Positions 58,265 through 64,000 of a DNA stretch of 64,000 nt are shown piece by piece (the first letter of the stretch is position 1; each line of letters begins with the position of its first letter). A program made the position numbers and the translations under genes. A model generated the notes under the pieces. The model was not told the origin of the DNA. It saw only the letters and a list, made by a program, of their open reading frames with translations, and searched no databases. Source of the DNA: Rhodococcus opacus B4 (GTDB taxonomy: Bacteria; Actinomycetota; Actinomycetes; Mycobacteriales; Mycobacteriaceae); the NCBI RefSeq assembly GCF_000010805.1, contig NC_012522.1:2294001-2358000 (forward strand), written 5' to 3'.

Positions 58265-59665
58265 ATGGCCACGTCTTCCCGAGCCGGCAGGTCCACGGTG
58301 ATCGATGCGCGACGTTCGGCCGGGAAGGCCGCACGCGAATCGCTTTCCCGCAAGGCGCAGGGCGTGTTCGCCCTTCCGGAGCGCGACCCGGTGGCGGTGA
58401 TCGAAGCGCAGAACACCACCCGGCTGCAGTCCCTGGTGCCGATCCGGGTCGGGCGCATGCTCGATTCACCGTTCGCGCTGTACCGCGGATCGGCCGCGAT
58501 GATGGCGCACGACCTCGCCGACTCACCGGTCACCGGGTGCCAGGTCATCGCCTCCGGCGACGCGCACCTCGCGAACTTCGGGCTGTTCGCCTCACCGGAA
58601 CGGCGGATGCTGTTCGACCTCAACGACTTCGACGAGGCCTATCCGGCACCGTGGGAGTGGGATGTGCGCCGGCTCGCCGCGAGCGTGTGGATCCACGGGC
58701 GCGCCAACTCGTACACCGAGGCGCAGTGCGCCGACTCCACCGGCGCCGCCGTCCGCTCGTACCGCAACACCCTGAGGACACTGTTCCGGCTGACCGCCAC
58801 GGAGCGGTACTACTTCCAGGAGGAGACGGACGTCATCGAGCACGACCCGGGCGCGCAACGACAGCAGATCCGGGCGGTCACCGAGAAGGCACGCAAACGG
58901 ACGTCCGAACAGGTCCTCCGGAAGCTGACCACGATGGAGGCGGACGGCAGGCCGTACATCGTCGACCAGTTCCCCGTCATCCGGCATTCGACGAAATACG
59001 ACCTGGGCCGCATCACCGAGCTGTACCTCCTGTATCTCGACACCCTGCGTGCCGACATTCGACTGTTGCTGACGCAGTACGAGGTGGTCGATTACGCGAT
59101 GCGCATCGTGGGTGTGGGCAGCGTCGGAACCCGCTGCTGGCTGTTGCTGCTGCAGGGACCGGCCGGAGAGCCGCTCTTCCTGCAGGCCAAGGAGGCGCCC
59201 CGGTCGGTGCTGGAGACGCACGGGAAGGTCGCGGCCGCACCGGACTCGATCATTCGCGCGGTCGCGGAGAACGGTCAGGGCTCCCGCGTCGTCGGCGCGC
59301 AGCGCATCCTGCAGGCACAGTCGGACCCGTTTCTGGGGTGGGTGCGCGACGTCGAGGGCGACGACGGGCGAAGGCGCGACTTCTACCTGCGGCAGTTCCG
59401 CGACATGAAGGGGTCCGTCGACCTGCAGGCCCTGGAACCGGCGCAGTCGGTGAGGTACGCGGCGTTGTGTGGCACGATGCTCGCTCGCGCGCACAGCCAG
59501 AGCCCCGGATCGGCGTTCGTCGCCGGGTATCTCGGCAACGGGGACACCTTCGACCTGGCGATCACCGCCTGGGCCCGCCTGTATGCGGACCAGTCGGAGA
59601 AGGATTACGACGCGCTGCGGGCGGCGGTGAAGGCGGGGCGGCTTCCCGCGGAGACCGGTCTCTAG
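58265..59665 (+). CDS. DUF2252 protein (kinase-like fold)
   Basis: A 466-aa protein of the DUF2252 family, distantly related to aminoglycoside phosphotransferase-like folds. SPFALYRGSAAMMAHDLADS, ASGDAHLANFGLFASPERRM (GDAHLANFG), DLNDFDEAYPAPWEWDVRRL with acidic metal ligands, and ILQAQSDPFLGWVRD. Phosphotransfer is predicted, with no known substrate. Immediately followed after 9 bases by an IclR gene. Confidence 0.9.
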   Translation: MATSSRAGRSTVIDARRSAGKAARESLSRKAQGVFALPERDPVAVIEAQNTTRLQSLVPIRVGRMLDSPFALYRGSAAMMAHDLADSPVTGCQVIASGDAHLANFGLFASPERRMLFDLNDFDEAYPAPWEWDVRRLAASVWIHGRANSYTEAQCADSTGAAVRSYRNTLRTLFRLTATERYYFQEETDVIEHDPGAQRQQIRAVTEKARKRTSEQVLRKLTTMEADGRPYIVDQFPVIRHSTKYDLGRITELYLLYLDTLRADIRLLLTQYEVVDYAMRIVGVGSVGTRCWLLLLQGPAGEPLFLQAKEAPRSVLETHGKVAAAPDSIIRAVAENGQGSRVVGAQRILQAQSDPFLGWVRDVEGDDGRRRDFYLRQFRDMKGSVDLQALEPAQSVRYAALCGTMLARAHSQSPGSAFVAGYLGNGDTFDLAITAWARLYADQSEKDYDALRAAVKAGRLPAETGL

Positions 59666-59674
59666 ACCGGTACC

Positions 59675-60472
59675 ATGACGGCGTGTGCGAATCAGGTGGC
59701 TGCTGAGGTGGCCGAGGAACGGTACTTCCTCGAGTCCCTGGACCGCGGCCTGAGCGTTCTCGAATGCTTCGACGAGCAGCACCGCGAGCGCACTCTGAGC
59801 GAGGTGGCGCAGAGCGTCGGGATCACCCGATCCACGGCGCGCCGCATTCTGCTCACCTTGGTGGACAAGGGTTTCCTGCGTCTCGACGGACGCAACTTCT
59901 CGCTCACACCCCGGGTGCTGCGGTTCGGTTTCTCGTATCTCGCCGCGCTGGGACTGCCGCAGGTCGCCGATCCGCACATCGAGGCGCTCGCGAAGGAACT
60001 GGGCGAGACCATCTCCGTCACCATCCTCGACGGTCCCGACGTGGTGTACGTGGCGCGGGTCCGCTCACCCCGGATCATCCGCATCTCCATCACGGTGGGC
60101 ATGCGATTTCCCGCCTACGCGACATCGACGGGGCGGGTTCTGCTGGCGGGACTTTCGGCCGACGCCCTCGACGACTACCTGAAGACCACCACGTTCCAGT
60201 CGTTCACCCCGCAGACGATCTCGGACGTCGACCAACTGCGCACCGCGGTGGGGCAGGTCGCCGCGGACGGCTGGTCGATGTCGGAGAACGAACTCGAGAT
60301 CGGCATCCGCGGCGCGGCCGTTCCCATCCGCGATCGGACGGGCGCCGTGGTCGCCGCCCTGAACTCCTCGCTGCAGGGCACCCAGTACACCCGCGGCGAC
60401 GTCGAGGCGACGGTGGTGCCGAAACTCGTCGCGACGGCGGAGCGGATCGGTTCCGACCTGTCGCTCGGCTGA
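59675..60472 (+). CDS. IclR family regulator (PcaR/PobR-like)
   Basis: A 265-aa IclR protein of the aromatic-catabolism type. The winged helix is FLESLDRGLSVLECFDEQHR with SVGITRSTARRILLTLVDKG. The effector domain contains ISITVGMRFPAYATSTGRVL and MSENELEIGIRGAAVPIRDR. The PcaR/PobR type responds to protocatechuate-pathway aromatics; the adjacent shikimate dehydrogenase and MHS transporter suggest it senses shikimate or quinate. ATG 59675. Confidence 0.9.
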   Translation: MTACANQVAAEVAEERYFLESLDRGLSVLECFDEQHRERTLSEVAQSVGITRSTARRILLTLVDKGFLRLDGRNFSLTPRVLRFGFSYLAALGLPQVADPHIEALAKELGETISVTILDGPDVVYVARVRSPRIIRISITVGMRFPAYATSTGRVLLAGLSADALDDYLKTTTFQSFTPQTISDVDQLRTAVGQVAADGWSMSENELEIGIRGAAVPIRDRTGAVVAALNSSLQGTQYTRGDVEATVVPKLVATAERIGSDLSLG

Positions 60473-60476
60473 CCGC

Positions 60477-61355
60477 CTACGCGGCGCGCCGGGACTGCTG
60501 CGCGACGAGCGTCAGCACGTGCGCGTACATGCGCTCGAAATCCGGTGTGACACCGGTGAACAGCTCGAACGCGTCGGCGGCCTGGAAGACGTTCATGCCG
60601 GCGCCGCCGAGGGTGGGCGCGCCGAGCGCGCGGGCCGCCCGGATCAACGGCGTCTCGATCGGCCGGTAGATCACGTCGGCGACCCACAGGTCGGGGCGCA
60701 GCAGTTCGACGGGCACGGGAGTGCCGGGGAATCCGACCATGCCGATGGGTGTGGCGTTGATCAGACCGGACGCCGCCGTGAGCGGGCCCGCGATCTCCGA
60801 GACCGGGACCGCGTCGACGACGCTGCCGGGAAACAATTGTCGCATCGTGTCCCGGCAGTGTTCGGCACGGGCGAGGTCGACATCGGTCACGGTGAGGTGC
60901 CCGGCGCCCCGGGTGAGCGCCGAGTAGGCGACGGCGACTCCGGCGCCGCCCGCCCCGATCTGCACCACCCGGTCGAGGCTCGCACCCGGCAACTCCCGGC
61001 CGAGGCTGCTGCCGAACCCGGTCCAGTCCGTGTTGTGTCCGACGGCCCTGCCTCCCGTGAAGACCACGGTGTTGACGGCCTCCAGCCTGGCGGCGTCCGG
61101 CGACAACTCGTCGAGGTACGCCATCACCTGCTGCTTGTAGGGGTGGGTGACGTTGAGTCCGTCGAACCCCCACTGCCGCGCGAGGTCGACGATGCCCTCG
61201 ACGGTGGCCGCCGCCCCGTGCAGACGCTCGAGGTCGAGGAGGCGGTACACGTAGTTCATGTCCTGTGCGTGCCCTTCGGCCTCGTGCAGCGCGGGCGAGA
61301 ACGAACCGTCGATCCCGTCTCCGATGAGTCCGCAGAGCACCGACTGTGCAGCCAT
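60477..61355 (-). CDS. aroE: Shikimate/quinate dehydrogenase
   Basis: A 292-aa AroE-family enzyme. CGLIGDGIDGSFSPALHEAE with the substrate-binding SxS region, FDGLNVTHPYKQQVMAYLDE with the catalytic Lys (NVTHPYK), HNTDWTGFGSSLG with the catalytic Asp, the NAD(P) motif VVQIGAGGAGVAVAYSALTR, and LGGAGMNVFQAADAFELFTG. It oxidises or reduces shikimate/quinate with NAD(P). The neighbouring transporter and IclR regulator point to catabolism rather than aromatic amino acid synthesis. GDGIDGSFSP is the form seen in quinate/shikimate dehydrogenases. Confidence 0.9.
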   Translation of the reverse strand: MAAQSVLCGLIGDGIDGSFSPALHEAEGHAQDMNYVYRLLDLERLHGAAATVEGIVDLARQWGFDGLNVTHPYKQQVMAYLDELSPDAARLEAVNTVVFTGGRAVGHNTDWTGFGSSLGRELPGASLDRVVQIGAGGAGVAVAYSALTRGAGHLTVTDVDLARAEHCRDTMRQLFPGSVVDAVPVSEIAGPLTAASGLINATPIGMVGFPGTPVPVELLRPDLWVADVIYRPIETPLIRAARALGAPTLGGAGMNVFQAADAFELFTGVTPDFERMYAHVLTLVAQQSRRAA

Positions 61356-61380
61356 GACCGTCGCCTCCCCGTCTACCGGC

Positions 61381-62733
61381 TCAGTGCGCGTTCTCGAGCT
61401 TCGCGGACGTGGTGGCGCCCGCGGCGTCGGCAGTCGAATCGGGCTGCAGTCGCCACGCGATCAGGGCGCTGACGACGCAGCCGCCTGCCAGGTACACGGC
61501 CACGAGGTGCCAGGACCCGCCGCTGGCGGTGACCAGAGCCGCCGCGATGAACGGGGTGAAACCGCCGCCGATCGCGCTGGCCACCTGGTATCCGACGCCC
61601 GCACCGCTGTACCGGTACTCCGCCCCGAACATCTCGGTGAACAGCGGCTGCTGCACGCTGACGACCATGTCGTGGGAGATGTTGACCAGGAGCACGGCGA
61701 GGATGACGGTGCCGATCATCGATCCGTGCTCGAGGAAGATGAAGAACGGGAACGCGCACACCGCGCCGATCAGCGCGCCGAGGATGTAGACGCGGCGACG
61801 GCCGTGCTTGTCGGACAGCCAGGCGAACAGCGGGATGGTGCCGATGCCGACGGCGCCGACGAGCAGACCGACGTTGAGCATGAAGTTGCGCTCCATCCCC
61901 AGTTCCTGCGTGGAGTAGCTGAGCGCGAACGTGGTCACGATGTACATCGAGAACAGTTCGGCGAAACGCAGGCCGATGATCTGAAGGAACGCCTTCGGAT
62001 GGTTGCGCAGTGCCTCGACGAGAGGGATCCGCTTCTTCTCCTGCGGGGTGTCCTCGACCTTTTCGACCTTCTCGACGAATTCGGGACTCTCCTGGACTCC
62101 GGCGCGGATCCACAGACCGATTCCGACCAGGACGACGCTGGCGATGAACGGAACACGCCAACCCCACTGGCTGAACGCGGTCTCGGTGGTCAGGTTGCTC
62201 ATGAGCATGACGAATCCGGTGGCGAGGATGAGTCCGACCGAGTACCCGACCTGGACGCCACTGCTGTAGAACGCCTTCTTCTTCGGCGGCGCACTCTCGA
62301 CGGCCATCAGTGCGGCCCCACCCCACTCGCCGCCGACCGCGAAGCCCTGGATGGCGCGCAGCGTGACGAGCAGCACCGGCGCCCACCAGCCGATCGACGC
62401 GAACGACGGCAGCAGCCCGATCAGAGCGGTGCTCGTGCCCATGATCAGCACGGTGAGGATCAGCATCCGCTTGCGTCCGATGCGGTCGCCGTAGTGGCCG
62501 AACACGACGCCACCGAGCGGCCGGAACAGGAATCCGACGCCGAACGTCGCGAACGCGGCGAGCGTTCCGATCGCCGGGCTGACGTTCGGGAAGAACTCCG
62601 AGTTGAAGACCAGTGCCGCGACCAGTCCGTAGAGCAGGAAGTCGTACCAATCGATGACCGCGCCGACGAAGCTGCTCAGCGCTGCTCTGCGCGCCTGCTT
62701 CTCGGCCGCCGGGGTGAAGGCGTGATCGCTCAT
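61381..62733 (-). CDS. shiA: MHS family shikimate-type MFS transporter
   Basis: A 450-aa transporter with twelve helices. FVGAVIDWYDFLLYGLVAAL (MHS family signature), FGHYGDRIGRKRMLILTVLI, GGEWGGAALMAVESAPPKKK and the C-terminal YRYSGAGVGYQVASAIGGGF. MHS symporters such as ShiA carry shikimate. It starts at ATG 62733 and ends 25 bases before aroE, so the two form one transcription unit. Confidence 0.87.
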   Translation of the reverse strand: MSDHAFTPAAEKQARRAALSSFVGAVIDWYDFLLYGLVAALVFNSEFFPNVSPAIGTLAAFATFGVGFLFRPLGGVVFGHYGDRIGRKRMLILTVLIMGTSTALIGLLPSFASIGWWAPVLLVTLRAIQGFAVGGEWGGAALMAVESAPPKKKAFYSSGVQVGYSVGLILATGFVMLMSNLTTETAFSQWGWRVPFIASVVLVGIGLWIRAGVQESPEFVEKVEKVEDTPQEKKRIPLVEALRNHPKAFLQIIGLRFAELFSMYIVTTFALSYSTQELGMERNFMLNVGLLVGAVGIGTIPLFAWLSDKHGRRRVYILGALIGAVCAFPFFIFLEHGSMIGTVILAVLLVNISHDMVVSVQQPLFTEMFGAEYRYSGAGVGYQVASAIGGGFTPFIAAALVTASGGSWHLVAVYLAGGCVVSALIAWRLQPDSTADAAGATTSAKLENAH

Positions 62734-62756
62734 TCCGATGTCCCGTCTAGTGTGAT

Positions 62757-62771
62757 GTTCGCATTGCGAAC
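62757..62771. promoter_or_regulatory. Likely IclR operator upstream of the shikimate transporter
   Basis: GTTCGC-ATT-GCGAAC is a perfect 15-base dyad 24 bases upstream of the transporter ATG. IclR regulators of the PobR/PcaR type bind short palindromes of this kind. Confidence 0.55.
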
Positions 62772-62977
62772 GCATGTCCGCTGATCGAATAATGTGACGG
62801 TAGCCATAGCGTTTCCGTGTTGTCAAGGCGGGTCCAGATGCGTGGTACTGCCGTTTCGTCTATCCCGGCCGGCGGAAATTCACCGAATCGGCGGTTCCGC
62901 CGCACCCGCGACTCGTCCACACTTTCTCGAATCAGCGACGCACATCACATCCGGAGTAGCGCCGAAGGGATTTCTCC

Positions 62978-64000
62978 ATGTCAGGAACCACCGATCCGCA
63001 GCTTCAGCACACGCTGAAGAAGCGGCACCTCTCGATGATCGCTATCGCGGGGGTGATCGGAGCAGGCCTCTTCGTGGGCTCCGGGGTCGCGATCCGCGAG
63101 ACGGGCCCCGGCGTTCTGGTCGCCTACGCACTCGCCGGCATCGTCGTCATCCTCGTGATGCGCATGCTCGGCGAGATGTCGACCGCCAACCCCGAGACCG
63201 GGTCGTTCTCCGCGTACGCGGACCAGGCGATCGGCCGATGGGCGGGATTCAGCATCGGCTGGCTCTACGCGTGGTTCTGGATCATCGTCCTCGGCATCGA
63301 GGCGACCGCGGGCGCCGTCATCATGAACCGCTGGATCCCCGACGTCCCGCAGTGGAGTTGGGCACTGATCCTGATGGTGCTGCTGACACTGACGAACATC
63401 GCGTCCGTGAAGTCGTTCGGCGAGTTCGAATTCTGGTTCGCATCGATCAAGGTCGCGGCGATCGTCATCTTCCTCGGGCTCGGCGTCCTCGCGATCTGCG
63501 GAGCCCTCCCCGGCGTCGAAGCACCCGGACTCACCAACCTCACCGGTCACGGCGGGTTCTTCCCCAACGGGGCCGGTGCCGTGTTCGCGGCAGTGCTCGT
63601 CGTCGTGTTCTCGTTCTTCGGCGCCGAGATCGCGACCATCGCGGCCGGTGAATCCGCGAACCCCGTCGCCGCCGTGCGCAACGCCGTGCGGTCCGTCGTG
63701 TGGCGGATCCTGATCTTCTACATCGGATCCATCGCCATCGTCGTGACGCTGCTCCCCTGGGACGACGCCTCCGTCGCGCTGAGCCCATACGTCGCGGTCA
63801 TGGATTCGTTCGGCATTCCGGCGGCCGGCAACATCATGGACGTCGTCGTGCTCACGTCCGTGCTGTCCTGCCTGAACTCCGGCCTGTACACGGCGAGCCG
63901 GATGATCTTCTCCCTCTCCCGCCGCGGCGACGCCCCGGCCTCGCTGTCGAAGGTCGGTTCGTCCGGCGTCCCGCGTCAGGCCGTGCTCGTCTCGACGGTC
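62978..64000 (+). CDS. Amino acid permease, APC/AAT family (partial, C-terminus off the right edge)
   Basis: 341 codons are visible, with about nine helices. LQHTLKKRHLSMIAIAGVIG, GLFVGSGVAIRETGPGVLVA, MLGEMSTANPETGSFSAYAD and VLTSVLSCLNSGLYTASRMI are typical of the amino acid transporter (AAT) subfamily, including GabP (GABA) and AnsP (asparagine). Imports an amino acid with protons; substrate not determinable. ATG 62978 with CGAAGGGA upstream. Confidence 0.9.
   Translation, partial: MSGTTDPQLQHTLKKRHLSMIAIAGVIGAGLFVGSGVAIRETGPGVLVAYALAGIVVILVMRMLGEMSTANPETGSFSAYADQAIGRWAGFSIGWLYAWFWIIVLGIEATAGAVIMNRWIPDVPQWSWALILMVLLTLTNIASVKSFGEFEFWFASIKVAAIVIFLGLGVLAICGALPGVEAPGLTNLTGHGGFFPNGAGAVFAAVLVVVFSFFGAEIATIAAGESANPVAAVRNAVRSVVWRILIFYIGSIAIVVTLLPWDDASVALSPYVAVMDSFGIPAAGNIMDVVVLTSVLSCLNSGLYTASRMIFSLSRRGDAPASLSKVGSSGVPRQAVLVSTV

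Noticed and set aside
1-64000. Search by eye for CRISPR arrays, insertion sequences, tRNA or rRNA genes
   Set aside because: No regularly spaced direct repeats, transposase motifs, cloverleaf-like or rRNA-like sequence was seen.

Overview
The window is GC-rich, high-GC3 actinobacterial chromosome, most likely from Rhodococcus (R. jostii/opacus type). The basis is the mix of F420- and FMN-dependent luciferase-like enzymes, many GTG starts and ATGA/GTGA gene overlaps, an IdeR-like iron box, and mycolate-actinomycete families (DUF4185, AIM24, TerD). The organism call rests on recognised families only, with no database search. I see no rRNA, tRNA, CRISPR, insertion sequence or integrase. Coding density is very high and no gap without a gene exceeds 300 bases.

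Layout. (1) 1-3389: a minus-strand operon of two large membrane proteins, a 64-aa membrane peptide and a cupredoxin-like lipoprotein without obvious copper ligands. (2) 3466-5077: small zinc-finger and VOC/AraC genes. (3) 5097-15255: an organosulfur-scavenging region with ssuD, sfnG, three acyl-CoA-dehydrogenase-like flavoproteins of the SfnB/DszC type, an MHS transporter, and a TetR/FAD-dehydrogenase pair with a tandem palindromic operator. Two related terminator hairpins bound the sfnG/SfnB block. (4) 15314-27525: mixed housekeeping and regulatory genes (DUF4185, VIT/rubrerythrin, DUF218, a TetR-controlled ABC-2-like membrane protein, FUSC/MarR, a PRISE reductase with an ArsR regulator, DUF72, GYD, an F420 enzyme). 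(5) 27643-42834: an AarF/UbiB kinase followed by a large Ter (TerD) stress module. On the minus strand lie a helical protein, a CitE-like lyase, two PRTase-fold proteins, a HAD phosphatase and three TerD-fusion proteins. On the plus strand lie TerD, a TerC-like DUF475 membrane protein and three tandem AIM24 proteins. (6) 42945-46448: a small secreted protein, a PPOX enzyme and a two-domain RCK channel-like protein. (7) 46453-53899: a catabolic cluster (RidA, IclR, KDG kinase, PLP fold-III deaminase, N-acyl-D-amino acid deacylase, KDPG aldolase, GntP permease) that fits N-acyl-D-glucosaminate or D-amino-acid use. (8) 53896-58149: a spermidine-synthase-like protein, an ABC ATPase that has lost its membrane domain behind an iron box, a TetR regulator and a PQQ-type sugar dehydrogenase. 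(9) 58265-64000: DUF2252, then an IclR/shikimate dehydrogenase/MHS transporter set and the start of an amino-acid permease.

The most interesting regions are the Ter module (a truncated TerD-VWA protein antisense to its neighbour, and a TerD-FtsK-like protein without a Walker A), the possible glucosaminate pathway, the ABC transporter without a membrane domain, and several well-formed operators and long hairpins.
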